Below are positions 33,614-41,712 of a stretch of DNA of 51,180 nucleotides, piece by piece; within the stretch, counting starts at the first letter, position 1, and each line of letters opens with the position of its first letter. Made by a program: the position numbers and the translations under genes. Origin of the DNA: Saccharothrix sp. NRRL B-16348 (GTDB lineage Bacteria > Actinomycetota > Actinomycetes > Mycobacteriales > Pseudonocardiaceae); NCBI RefSeq assembly GCF_001280085.1, contig NZ_LGED01000231.1:1-51180 (forward strand), given 5' to 3'. The notes under the pieces were generated by a model that saw only the letters and a program-made list of their open reading frames with translations, did not search any database and was not told where the DNA came from.

Positions 33614-33759
33614 CGGCTCGATTTGACATGGGGCCCTTACGGGCACTCCAGGCAGGCCAAAGCCGGGCAGGCCTGGCGGGAAGAGCGTCCGAAGAGCGTC
33701 CGCCAGGCCTGCCCGGCTTCGACCAGCCTAAAGCACCCGAACCCATGTCAAATCGGGCC
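33610..33759. repeat. Large palindromic repeat element, copy 1 (MITE- or REP-like)
   Basis: Outer arms run 33615-33632 and 33742-33759: 18 bases with one mismatch, including a perfect 14-base core CGATTTGACATGGG / CCCATGTCAAATCG. Inner arms are 33660-33679 and 33700-33719, a perfect 20-base inverted repeat beginning AAGCCGGGCAGG. The 20-base loop holds GAAGAGCGTCC as a direct repeat. The first 57 bases (33610-33666) recur exactly at 51086. Beyond it, 33770-33797 and 33814-33840 are a direct repeat (GGTTGCGGGTCCGTTGT start) offset by 44 bases. No coding gene between 33411 and 33879. Confidence 0.9.
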
Positions 33760-33879
33760 TCGGTGGGGTGGTTGCGGGTCCGTTGTTCGGCCGTTGGGTC
33801 AGGAGGCCTGGCGGGTTGCGGGTCCGTTGTGGGCCGTTGGTGAGGGCCAGGGTGGTCCGGAAGGTTGTTGAGAGGGCGT

Positions 33880-36000
33880 ATGCGCACCGCATTGACGACG
33901 TGTCCGTTGTGTGAGGCGACCTGTGGTCTGGAGTTGACGATCGAGGGCGATCGGATCACCGGGGTTCGTGGTGATCGGCAGGACACGTTCAGCGGTGGGT
34001 TCCTGTGTCCCAAGGGTGCGTCGTTGGGGGCGTTGGACGCTGACCCGGATCGGTTGAGGGGGCCGTTGGCGCGGCGTGGTGGGGCGTTTGAGGCGGTGTC
34101 GTGGGATGAGGCGTTCGCGCTGGTCGATGAGCGGTTGAGTGCGGTCATCGGTGGGTATGGGCGGGACGCGGTGGCGATGTACCTCGGCAATCCGATGGTG
34201 CACTCGTTGGCCGGTGGGTTGTACGCGGGTGGGTTGAGGAAGGCGTTGGGGTCGCGGAACGTGTTCACGGCGTCCACGGTCGACCAGATGCCCAAGCACG
34301 TGTCGTCCGGGATGCTCTACGGCGGCATCTACACGATTCCGGTGCCGGACATCGACCGGACGGATTTCCTGTTGTTGCTCGGTGCGGATCCGTTCTCGTC
34401 CAACGGCAGCCTGTGGACCGTGCCGGACGCGCCGGGGCGGTTGAAGGCGTTGCGTCGGCGTGGTGGGGCGTTCGTGGTGGTCGATCCGCGTCGCAGTCGT
34501 ACGGCGGCGGCAGCGGATCGGCACTTGGCGATCGTGCCGGGCACGGACGTGTTCCTGCTGTTGGCCATGGTGAACGAGTTGTTCGCCGCGTCGCTGGTCG
34601 ACCTGAAGGCACTTGCGCCGCACGTGAACGGCGTGGACGGGGTGCGGGAGCTTGCCTCGCCGTTCACGCCGGAGGCGGTGGCGGGGCGGTGTGGGATCGG
34701 GGCGGAGGAGATCCGGGCGTTGACGCACCGGCTCGCGGCGGCGGAGCGGGCGGCCGTGTACGGGCGGATCGGCACGACGACGGTCGAGTTCGGCACGGTG
34801 GCCAGTTGGTTGGTGGACGTGCTGAACGTGCTGACCGGGAACCTGGACCGGCCCGGCGGCGCGATGTTCCCGCTGCCCGCGCACCACCGGCGGGGGACGG
34901 GGACGGGCAAGGGGTTCGTCACCGGGCGGTGGCGCAGTCGGGTGCGGGGGCTGCCCGAGGTGGCGGGGGAGTTGCCCGTCGTCACGTTGGCCGACGAGAT
35001 CGAGACGCCCGGTGACGGGCAGGTCCGCGCGTTGGTGACGGTGGCGGGGAACCCGGCGTTGTCGGTGCCCAACTCGGCTCGACTGGACGCGGCTCTGTCC
35101 ACTTTGGACTTCATGGTGTCGGTCGACCCGTACTTGAACGAGACGACGCGGCACGCGGACGTGATCCTGCCGCCACCGCCGCCCGGCAGGCGTGCCCACT
35201 ACGACCTGGCGTTCCTGTCGTTCACGGTGCGGAACGTGGCGAAGTACTCGCGGCCCGCCGTGCCGCTCGGGCCGGACGAGCTGGACGAGGGCGACATCCT
35301 GCTGCGGTTGACCGGGATCCTCGGCGGGCTCGGGCCCGACGCCGACCTGGACGCGCTGGTCGGGCTGTCGGGCGAGTCGGAGCACACCCGTGAGGAACGG
35401 CTGCTGGACGCGCGGTTGCGGGCCGGGGCGTACGGGTTGTCGGTGGACGACCTGCTGGCACGGCCGCACGGCGTGGACCTCGGGCCGTTGACGAGCCGGA
35501 TCCCGGAGGTCCTGCGCACGCCGTCCGGGCGGATCGAGCTGTGCCCCGAGCCGATCGTGGCCGACGTGCCCCGGGTGGCGGCGGCGTTGCGGGCGCCCGT
35601 GAACGGGCTGGTGCTGATCGGGCGGCGGCACTTGCGGTCGAACAACTCGTGGCTGCACAACGTGCCCGCGTTGGTGAAGGGCAAGCAGTTGTGCACGTTG
35701 TTGGTCAACCCGGCCGACGCCGCGCGGCTGGGTCTTGAGGACGGCGGCGCGGCGCGGGTGACGTCACGGGTCGGCGAGGTCGAGGCGACCGTCGAGGTCA
35801 GCGCCGACCTGGCCGCCGGGGTGGTCAGCCTGCCGCACGGCTGGGGCCACGACCGGCCCGGCACGCGACTCGCCACCGCACGCGCCCATCCCGGCGTGAA
35901 CGTCAACCTGCTCACCGACGACCTGGCCGTGGACCCGCTGTCCGGCACCGCCGTGCTCAACGGCGTCCACGTGCGCGTCACCCCTTCCGCAGCCCAGTGA
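33880..36000 (+). CDS. Molybdopterin-dependent oxidoreductase (formate dehydrogenase alpha-like)
   Basis: A 706-residue cytoplasmic protein. ATG 33880 follows GAGAGGG; the five-residue upstream extension is dropped. A 4Fe-4S cluster site is C8-x2-C11-x3-C15-x27-C43 (TTCPLCEATC, GFLCPKGAS). Then come the molybdopterin domains (AMYLGNPMVHSLAGG, QMPKHVSSGMLYGG, VVDPRRSRTAAAADRHLAI, NVLTGNLDRPGGAMF) and a C-terminal MoCo-binding domain (RRHLRSNNSWLHNVPALVKG, VVSLPHGWGHDRPG). No twin-arginine signal. No electron-transfer subunit is adjacent, so the partner and substrate are unknown. The first ~0.7 kb uses more T-ending codons than the rest. Four-base overlap region with a GTG of the ligase frame. 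Confidence 0.9.
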   Translation: MRTALTTCPLCEATCGLELTIEGDRITGVRGDRQDTFSGGFLCPKGASLGALDADPDRLRGPLARRGGAFEAVSWDEAFALVDERLSAVIGGYGRDAVAMYLGNPMVHSLAGGLYAGGLRKALGSRNVFTASTVDQMPKHVSSGMLYGGIYTIPVPDIDRTDFLLLLGADPFSSNGSLWTVPDAPGRLKALRRRGGAFVVVDPRRSRTAAAADRHLAIVPGTDVFLLLAMVNELFAASLVDLKALAPHVNGVDGVRELASPFTPEAVAGRCGIGAEEIRALTHRLAAAERAAVYGRIGTTTVEFGTVASWLVDVLNVLTGNLDRPGGAMFPLPAHHRRGTGTGKGFVTGRWRSRVRGLPEVAGELPVVTLADEIETPGDGQVRALVTVAGNPALSVPNSARLDAALSTLDFMVSVDPYLNETTRHADVILPPPPPGRRAHYDLAFLSFTVRNVAKYSRPAVPLGPDELDEGDILLRLTGILGGLGPDADLDALVGLSGESEHTREERLLDARLRAGAYGLSVDDLLARPHGVDLGPLTSRIPEVLRTPSGRIELCPEPIVADVPRVAAALRAPVNGLVLIGRRHLRSNNSWLHNVPALVKGKQLCTLLVNPADAARLGLEDGGAARVTSRVGEVEATVEVSADLAAGVVSLPHGWGHDRPGTRLATARAHPGVNVNLLTDDLAVDPLSGTAVLNGVHVRVTPSAAQ

Positions 36001-36011
36001 GGAGCACCGCC

Positions 36012-37760
36012 ATGCCCGTGACGACGACTGCGCGCGTCATCGCCGACCTGCCCTTCGTGGCCGCCCAGGCGCACGACGACCGGGTGGCGTGGCGCCACCT
36101 GCGTGACGGGCAGTGGCACGACCTGACGTTCACCGAGGTCGCCGAGTGGGTCATGGAACTGGCGTCCGGGCTGGTGCACCTCGGCGTCGAGCCGGGCGAC
36201 CGGGTGTGCGTGCTGTCGGAGACGCGGCCCGAGTGGTCGGCGGTGGAGCTGGCGGTGCTCGCGGCGGGTGGTGTGGTGGTGCCGATCTACCCGTCGAGCG
36301 CGGCGGAGGAGTGCGCGTGGATCATCGGCGACTCGGGCGCGGTGCTCGTGGTCGCGGAGGACGAGGAGCAGCGGGCCAAGGTCGAGTCGGTCCGCGCGCA
36401 GGTGCCCTCGCTGCGGGACGTGGTCGTGATCGAGGGCGGCGGGTTGGCCGAGCTGCGGTCGCAGGGCCGCACGTCACCGCTGCCGGGCGAGCTGGACGAC
36501 CGCCGTGCCGCGATCGACCCCGACGACCCGACGTTGATCATCTACACGTCGGGCACCACGGGTCCGCCCAAGGGCTGCGTGCTGACGAACCGGAACTGGC
36601 TGACCATGTGCCGGCTCAGCGAGGAGCTGTCGTACGTCCTGCGGGACGACGTGGCGTACCTGTTCCTGCCGCTGGCGCACGTGTTCGCGCAGATCGTGCA
36701 CCTGGGCGCGCTGTACACCGGGCACGCGGTCGCGTTCTACGGCGGTGACACGTCGAAGGTCGTGGCGGAGCTGGCGCAGGTGCGGCCGACGTTCCTGCCG
36801 TCCGTGCCCCGGATCTTCGAGAAGATCTACACCGCCGCCACGGCCGGCGTGCCGGAGGAGCAGCTGCGGCAGGCGGTGAAGGTGGGGCTGGCGGTGCGTC
36901 GGCTGCAGGCCGCCGACCAACCGTTGCCGCCCGAGCTGGCCGCCGCGTTCGAGCAGGTGGACCCGGTGTTCGCGCGGGTGAGGGCGATCTTCGGCGGCCG
37001 GCTGCGGCAGGCGTTGTCCGGCGCGGCGCCCATCTCGGTGGAGGTGCTGGAGTTCTTCACCGCCGCCGGCGTGCCCGTGCTGGAGGGGTACGGCATGAGC
37101 GAGTCCACGGGCGTGGGCACGGTGAACACGGTGGCGCGGCACAAGCTCGGGTCGGTCGGCACGTTCGGGATGGCGGGCCTGCAGCTCAAGGTGGCCGAGG
37201 ACGGCGAACTGCTGATGCAGGGGCCGCACGTGTTCGCGGGCTACTGGAACAACCCCGCCGCCACCGCCGAGGTGCTGACCGACGGCTGGCTGCACACGGG
37301 TGACCTGGGCGAGGTCGACGACGACGGCTTCGTCACCATCACGGGCCGCAAGAAGGACATCATCATCACCGCCGGCGGCAAGAACATCGCGCCCGCGAAC
37401 GTCGAGAACCAACTCCGCCAGTCGCGCTGGATCTCGCACGCGGTGGTCTACGGAGACCTCAAGCCGTACCTGGTCGCGTTGATCACGTTGGACGAGGACG
37501 AGATCGTGCCGTGGGCGAAGGCGCAGGGCCTGCCGACGGACCTGCCCTCCCTGGCCCGCGCGCCCGAGGTGCGTGACCTGATCCAGGGCGTGGTGGACGA
37601 GGCGAACTCCCACTTCGCGCACGTCTCGCAGGTCAAGCGCTTCGCCCTCCTGGACCGCGACCTGAGCCAGGACGACGGCGAGCTGACCCCGACGTTGAAG
37701 GTGAAGCGGAAGGTCGTGCACGCCACGCACGCCGCGTTGTACGACGGGCTCTACGCCTGA
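36012..37760 (+). CDS. Long-chain fatty acid-CoA ligase (FadD15-like)
   Basis: A 582-residue AMP-forming ligase. ATG 36012 has GAGGAG at eight bases, better than the GTG at 35997. Key motifs: P-loop IIYTSGTTGPPKGCVLTNRN near residues 176-190, LPLAHVFAQIVHLGAL, GAAPISVEVLEFF, YGMSESTGVGTVNT, GYWNNPAATAEVLTDGWLHT, GDLGEVDDDGFVTITGRKKD, and the catalytic Lys in LTPTLKVKRKVV. It activates fatty acids as acyl-CoA at the membrane or in the cytoplasm. It starts 11 bases after the molybdopterin gene and is likely cotranscribed; the functional link is not obvious. Confidence 0.93.
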   Translation: MPVTTTARVIADLPFVAAQAHDDRVAWRHLRDGQWHDLTFTEVAEWVMELASGLVHLGVEPGDRVCVLSETRPEWSAVELAVLAAGGVVVPIYPSSAAEECAWIIGDSGAVLVVAEDEEQRAKVESVRAQVPSLRDVVVIEGGGLAELRSQGRTSPLPGELDDRRAAIDPDDPTLIIYTSGTTGPPKGCVLTNRNWLTMCRLSEELSYVLRDDVAYLFLPLAHVFAQIVHLGALYTGHAVAFYGGDTSKVVAELAQVRPTFLPSVPRIFEKIYTAATAGVPEEQLRQAVKVGLAVRRLQAADQPLPPELAAAFEQVDPVFARVRAIFGGRLRQALSGAAPISVEVLEFFTAAGVPVLEGYGMSESTGVGTVNTVARHKLGSVGTFGMAGLQLKVAEDGELLMQGPHVFAGYWNNPAATAEVLTDGWLHTGDLGEVDDDGFVTITGRKKDIIITAGGKNIAPANVENQLRQSRWISHAVVYGDLKPYLVALITLDEDEIVPWAKAQGLPTDLPSLARAPEVRDLIQGVVDEANSHFAHVSQVKRFALLDRDLSQDDGELTPTLKVKRKVVHATHAALYDGLYA

Positions 37761-37818
37761 TCTGATGCTCGTCGTGCGGCGTGGCCACCTCGGTCCACGG
37801 CCTCGGAGGGGAGGCTCG

Positions 37819-38064
37819 GTGGATCGGGTGGAGTTGGACGCTCTCGCGGCGGGCATGGCCGGTCGGGACGGTGAGCACGTGTTCCACGAGCTGCGGGAAC
37901 GCGGGAAGTCGCCGGTCGAGGCGATCTACGTCGCGGCACGCGTCCTCGGCCTCTCCTTGGGGCAGGCGAAGGCCGCGCTGTTCGAGCGCGCCGCGTGGCG
38001 AGACCGGCACGAGGACTGGCAGAGGCTGCAGGACGAGGTTGCAAAGATGTCTTTGCAACGGTAG
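37819..38064 (+). CDS. Small helical protein of unknown function (L7/L12-C-like pattern)
   Basis: An 81-residue protein; GTG 37819 has GGAGGGGAGG at five bases, so the ATG at 37765 is not needed. It reads VELDALAAGMAGRDGEHVFH, ELRERGKSPVEAIYVAARVL and GLSLGQAKAALFERAAWRDR. The helix-GxSLGQAKAAL pattern is like the ribosomal L7/L12 C-terminal fold and the N-terminus of the 28693 protein. No known function. Its stop codon overlaps the ArsR operator, and it is cotranscribed with or read into the ArsR gene. Confidence 0.68.
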   Translation: MDRVELDALAAGMAGRDGEHVFHELRERGKSPVEAIYVAARVLGLSLGQAKAALFERAAWRDRHEDWQRLQDEVAKMSLQR

Positions 38065-38071
38065 CTTTGCA
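38038..38071 (+). promoter_or_regulatory. Probable operator of the downstream ArsR-family regulator
   Basis: GTTGCAAAGA-TG-TCTTTGCAAC is a perfect 10-base-arm palindrome (38038-38059). A third half-site GCTTTGCA lies at 38064-38071, immediately before the ATG at 38074. Its position on the translation start suggests autorepression. It overlaps the last codons of the preceding small gene. Confidence 0.8.
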
Positions 38072-38073
38072 TC

Positions 38074-38637
38074 ATGGTCGCACCGCGCGAGATCTCCGAC
38101 GTCGACGAACTGCGGACGCTGGCGCACCCGTTGCGCCAGCGGATCCTGCGCCACCTCGGGCAGCACGGTCCGGCGACGGCCAGCATCCTCGGCAAGGCGT
38201 TGGGCGAGAGCAGCGGCGCGACCAGCTACCACCTCCGGATGTTGGCGAAGCACGCGTTCGTGGAGGAAGTGCCCGAGCGCGCGCACGGCCGTGAACGGTG
38301 GTGGCGGGCGCCGGTGCAGGACCTGCGCGGGCCCCGTGCGCCGGAGGACCCGGAAGTGCGGTCCCTGGTGGACCAGCTCAGGCAGCTCAAGTTGGCCGCC
38401 GACCAGGAGTTGTTCGACGAGTTCCTGGCCCGGCGGTCGGAGCTGGGCGAGTGGGCGGACGCGCTGCCGTACTCGCGCGGCTCGGTGCGGGTGACGCTGC
38501 CCGAGCTGCACGAGTTCTTCGACGAGTACATGGCGCTGCTCAAGCGCTACCAACGGCCAGTGGACGAAACGCCCGCGGGCGCACGGCACGTCGCCGTGCG
38601 CTTCTTCGCGTTCCCCGTGCCCACAGACCGCCCCTGA
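38074..38637 (+). CDS. ArsR/HTH_20-family transcriptional regulator
   Basis: A 187-residue protein. The N-terminal winged helix reads ISDVDELRTLAHPLRQRILR, HLGQHGPATASILGKALGES and SSGATSYHLRMLAKHAFVEE, with the wing PERAHGRERWWRAP. It lacks the CxC metal motifs of ArsR sensors, so a metal response is unlikely. The C-terminal ~90 residues are helical (FDEFLARRSELGEWADALPY, LPELHEFFDEYMALLKRY), typical of the helix_turn_helix_20 group. The perfect palindrome just upstream is its likely binding site. Confidence 0.9.
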   Translation: MVAPREISDVDELRTLAHPLRQRILRHLGQHGPATASILGKALGESSGATSYHLRMLAKHAFVEEVPERAHGRERWWRAPVQDLRGPRAPEDPEVRSLVDQLRQLKLAADQELFDEFLARRSELGEWADALPYSRGSVRVTLPELHEFFDEYMALLKRYQRPVDETPAGARHVAVRFFAFPVPTDRP

Positions 38638-38642
38638 CACAG

Positions 38643-38678
38643 GCCCGGGCCGTCGAGCTGGCACTCGACGACCCGGGC
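38643..38678 (+). terminator. Hairpin terminator after the ArsR gene
   Basis: Arms GCCCGGGCCGTCGAG (38643-38657) and CTCGACGACCCGGGC (38664-38678) pair with one mismatch around CTGGCA. No T-tract follows, as is common in actinomycetes. Confidence 0.68.
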
Positions 38679-38755
38679 GGGGCGGAAGCCGCAGCACCAC
38701 GCCGAATCCGGCGTGTTCCTCGTACGTGCGAACTTCCTCAGGAAGGAGAGCACCC

Positions 38756-40132
38756 GTGCTCCCCGAACGCAACTCGCGACTTCGTCGTGCCCTCGTCCGG
38801 CTGTGCGCCGTGGCGGCGATGGTGGTGATCAGCGCGGCGGCGCCGCCCGCCCGAGCGGACCCCGCCGGGTTGGTCGAGCAGGAAATCACCTTTTCGAGTG
38901 GTGAGCTGACGTTCCACGGCACCGTGATCGCCCCGGACACCGGCACCCGTCACCCCGCGATGGTGATGGTGCACGGCTCCGGCCGGGTGTCGCGGGACGG
39001 CTACCGCCAGGAGGCCGAGGCGTTCGCGCGGTCCGGCATCGTCACGTTGATCTACGACAAGCGGCCCAAGCAATCCAAGTCCGACGTCGACTTCGAGCTT
39101 TTGGCGGACGACGCGCTGGCCGCGCTGCGCGCGCTGAGGACCCACCCGGGCGTCGACCCGGACCGGACCGGGCTGTGGGGCGTGAGCGAGGGCGGCTGGG
39201 TGGCGCCGCTGGCCGCGGCCGGCTCGACCGACGTCGCGTTCGTGGTCACGGTCGGCGCACCCGGCGTGGCGCCCGAACGCCAGCAGTCCTGGAACCTGGT
39301 CAACCGCCTCGCCGCCGCCGGCGTGTCCGGCTCCCTGGTGGACACCGTCTCGCGCACGACGCTCGGCCTGCTCGTCGGCGCGGGCCAGTTCCCCGAGGCC
39401 GGCTACGACCCGGCGCCGGTGCTGGCCCGGATCACCCAACCGGTGCTCGGCCTGTGGGGTGACCTCGACCGGGTGATCCCCGGAGTCGAGAGCCTGCGCG
39501 TGTTCCAGGAGTCGCTCGACCGGGGCGGCAACCGCCACTACACCTTGCGTTCCGTGCCCGGCGCCGATCACACGATGCGCCGGTCACCGGACGGCTTCCA
39601 GCGCGGCGACGACCTGTCCCCGGCCTACCTGGAGCAGGTCGCCGCCTGGGTGAACAGCGCCGAACCGCCTGCCGCCGACGTCGGCCCGCTGCCGCGGCAG
39701 GAGCGGCAGAGCGCGCCGGTCGAGGCCGGGTCGCCGGCGGTGCAGCTCGCCGCGGTCGTGCTACTGCTGGTGGCGTTCGCCGCGTACGGGGTGCGGTGGC
39801 GACGAGCGGGCAAGGCACCTGTGCGACGACCGGCGCGCCTGCTCGCCACGACGGGCCTGCTGAGCGTCCTCGGCCTGCTCGGCTACCTCGGCCACCTCGC
39901 GTCCACCGGCGCGAAGAGCCTCGGCGTGGTGGTGCTCGGTCGGCCGCTGCCCTGGCTCGCGCTCCAGCTCCTCGCGGTGGCGGTGGTGGTCGCGACCGTC
40001 GTCACGGCCCGGCAGGCGTGGCAGGCCAGGGCGGACCTCACGACCGGGCGCCGGGTGCGGCTCGGCCTGCTGGTCGCCGGCGGCGCGCTGTTCGTGCCCT
40101 GGGCCGTGCACTGGGGCCTGCTGCTGCCGTAG
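38756..40132 (+). CDS. Exported alpha/beta hydrolase with C-terminal membrane segments
   Basis: A 458-residue protein; GTG 38756 has GGAAGGAGAG at good spacing. A signal peptide (LCAVAAMVVISAAAPPARAD) leads to an alpha/beta hydrolase domain with oxyanion region MVMVHGSGRVSRDG, nucleophile elbow G-V-S-E-G-G (LWGVSEGGWVAPL), Asp region LWGDLDRVIPG and catalytic His in GADHTMRRS. After ~300 residues come at least three membrane helices (VQLAAVVLLLVAFAAYGV, LLATTGLLSVLGLLGYLGHL, LALQLLAVAVVVATVV). The hydrolase domain is therefore outside and membrane-anchored. Substrate unknown. Confidence 0.87.
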   Translation: MLPERNSRLRRALVRLCAVAAMVVISAAAPPARADPAGLVEQEITFSSGELTFHGTVIAPDTGTRHPAMVMVHGSGRVSRDGYRQEAEAFARSGIVTLIYDKRPKQSKSDVDFELLADDALAALRALRTHPGVDPDRTGLWGVSEGGWVAPLAAAGSTDVAFVVTVGAPGVAPERQQSWNLVNRLAAAGVSGSLVDTVSRTTLGLLVGAGQFPEAGYDPAPVLARITQPVLGLWGDLDRVIPGVESLRVFQESLDRGGNRHYTLRSVPGADHTMRRSPDGFQRGDDLSPAYLEQVAAWVNSAEPPAADVGPLPRQERQSAPVEAGSPAVQLAAVVLLLVAFAAYGVRWRRAGKAPVRRPARLLATTGLLSVLGLLGYLGHLASTGAKSLGVVVLGRPLPWLALQLLAVAVVVATVVTARQAWQARADLTTGRRVRLGLLVAGGALFVPWAVHWGLLLP

Positions 40133-40135
40133 CCG

Positions 40136-41032
40136 TCACCGGCTCAACGCGGTCTCCCGCGCCACGTGCGACAGCTTCTCCGGGTTGCGCATGAAGTACA
40201 GGCCGGTGACCAACCCGTCCTCGACCAGGGCCGCGACGACGCCGTCGAGTTCGCCGTCGAGCCGCAGGATCACCGCCGGGGCGCCGTTGACCTGCGCCGG
40301 TTCGACCGTCGTCCGGGCGCCGACGGCGTCCCAGCGGGCGGCCAGGAAGCGGGCCACCTTGTCGGCGCCGACGACGGGCTTGCGCGCGGCCTGCTTGAGC
40401 CCGCCCGCGTCGCTGAGGACGACGACGTCCGGCGCGAGCACGTCGAGCAGGCCCTGCAGGTCGCCGGTCTCGACCGCCCGCTGGAAGGCCGAGAGCGCGG
40501 CCCGCGTCTGGTCCGGGGACGTGACGCCGCGCGGCCGGCGGTCGGCGACGTGCGCGCGGGCCCGGTGGGCGATCTGCCGCACGGCGGCCGGGGTCTTGTC
40601 GACGGCTTCGGCGATCTCGTCGTAGCCGACGTCGAACACGTCGCGCAGCACGAACACGGCCCGCTCGGTCGGCGCGAGCGTCTCCAGCACCAGCAGCATC
40701 GCCATCGAGACGCTGTCGGCCAGTTCGACGTCCTCGGCCACGTCGGGCGTGGTCAGCAGCGGCTCGGGCAGCCAGGGCCCGACGTAGGACTCCTTGCGCC
40801 TGCCGAGCGTGCGCAGCCGGGTGAGCGCCTGGCGGGTGACGATCCGGACCAGGTACGCGCGCCGGTCGCGCACCGAGTCGAGGTCGACGCCCGTCCACCG
40901 CAGCCACGTCTCCTGGACGACGTCCTCGGCGTCGGCGGCCGAGCCGAGCAGCTGGTAGGCGACCGTGAACAGCAGGTTGCGGTGCGCCACGAACGTCTCG
41001 GTCGCGGGGCGCGTGTCGGCCTTGCCGTCCAT
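40136..41032 (-). CDS. ECF41-family RNA polymerase sigma factor with SnoaL-like C-terminal domain
   Basis: A 298-residue protein; ATG 41032 follows AGGAG. Sigma region 2 is HRNLLFTVAYQLLGSAADAE and DVVQETWLRW, region 4 is TERAVFVLRDVFDVGYDEIA with PAAVRQIAHRARAHV. Between them is YVGPWLPEPLL, the linker motif of ECF41 sigmas. The C-terminal ~100 residues form a SnoaL-like domain with SDAGGLKQAARKPVVGADKV and the terminal YFMRNPEKL, both typical. In ECF41 this domain, not an anti-sigma, controls activity. ECF41 genes usually sit beside their target, and here the divergent DoxX gene fits. Confidence 0.92.
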   Translation of the reverse strand: MDGKADTRPATETFVAHRNLLFTVAYQLLGSAADAEDVVQETWLRWTGVDLDSVRDRRAYLVRIVTRQALTRLRTLGRRKESYVGPWLPEPLLTTPDVAEDVELADSVSMAMLLVLETLAPTERAVFVLRDVFDVGYDEIAEAVDKTPAAVRQIAHRARAHVADRRPRGVTSPDQTRAALSAFQRAVETGDLQGLLDVLAPDVVVLSDAGGLKQAARKPVVGADKVARFLAARWDAVGARTTVEPAQVNGAPAVILRLDGELDGVVAALVEDGLVTGLYFMRNPEKLSHVARETALSR

Positions 41033-41089
41033 CGGTGGCTCCTGTCCTCCGCTCGGCCGACGGTTGTAACGCGCGTCACGCGGCCGCCC

Positions 41090-41116
41090 TGTCACAGGGC
41101 TCGGAACACCGGCGTC
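41090..41116 (+). promoter_or_regulatory. ECF41-type promoter for the DoxX gene
   Basis: TGTCACA (41090-41096), 16 bases, then CGTC (41113-41116), the -35 and -10 pattern I recall for ECF41 sigma factors. It is in the divergent interval, reading toward the DoxX gene. The -35 also sits in a perfect palindrome GCCCTGT-C-ACAGGGC. Confidence 0.78.
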
Positions 41117-41153
41117 TTCTGGTCGACCAAGACGCACGACCAGGAGGAACGCC

Positions 41154-41540
41154 ATGAACCTCGCCCTGTGGATCATCACCGGCGTGCTCGCCGCCGCCTA
41201 CTTCTTCGGCGGCGGCGGCAAGCTCGTCCTGTCCAAGCAGAAGATAGCCGCCACCGGCCCGAGCGCGGCGTGGACCGAGGACTGGAGCGCGGGCGGCATC
41301 AAGGCCATCGGCGCGTTGGAGGTGCTGGCCGGGGTGGGCCTGGTCCTGCCCGCCGTGCTCGACATCGCGCCGGTCCTGGTGCCGCTGGCCGCCATCGGCC
41401 TGATGATCATCATGGTCGGCGCGGCGATCGTCCGCTTCCGGCGCCGCGAGTTCAAGCTGATGGCGGTGGACCTGGTCTACCTGGCGCTGCTGGCCTTCGT
41501 GGTGTGGGGCCGCCTCGTCGCCGAGCCGTTCACCGGCTGA
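41154..41540 (+). CDS. DoxX-family membrane protein
   Basis: A 128-residue protein with CAGGAGGAA before ATG. Four hydrophobic segments are seen (LALWIITGVLAAAYFFGG, ALEVLAGVGLVLPAVLDIA, LVPLAAIGLMIIMVGAAIV, LVYLALLAFVVWGRLV), and IKAIGALEVLAGVGLVLP is the DoxX core. DoxX proteins are often linked to redox or oxidative stress, and DoxX genes are common partners of ECF41 sigma factors. The promoter upstream supports control by the adjacent sigma factor. Confidence 0.9.
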   Translation: MNLALWIITGVLAAAYFFGGGGKLVLSKQKIAATGPSAAWTEDWSAGGIKAIGALEVLAGVGLVLPAVLDIAPVLVPLAAIGLMIIMVGAAIVRFRRREFKLMAVDLVYLALLAFVVWGRLVAEPFTG

Positions 41541-41712
41541 TCGGGCCGGTGCGGAGGACACCACTGGACGCTGCCGGGGGAAAGCCCTTACCGTTTCGGT
41601 CACAGGAGGAATGGCTGCACGCGACCGACGTACCCGCCTTCTGCCGCCGCCACACCGCCGCACCAATTCCCCCAGCGTCGCGGGGGAGTCGCCAACGACT
41701 GTGGAGGCTTCT

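Noticed and set aside
33467..33871. A 134-codon open frame in the repeat island
   Set aside because: It only reads through the short repeats and the palindrome, has no RBS and no domain pattern.
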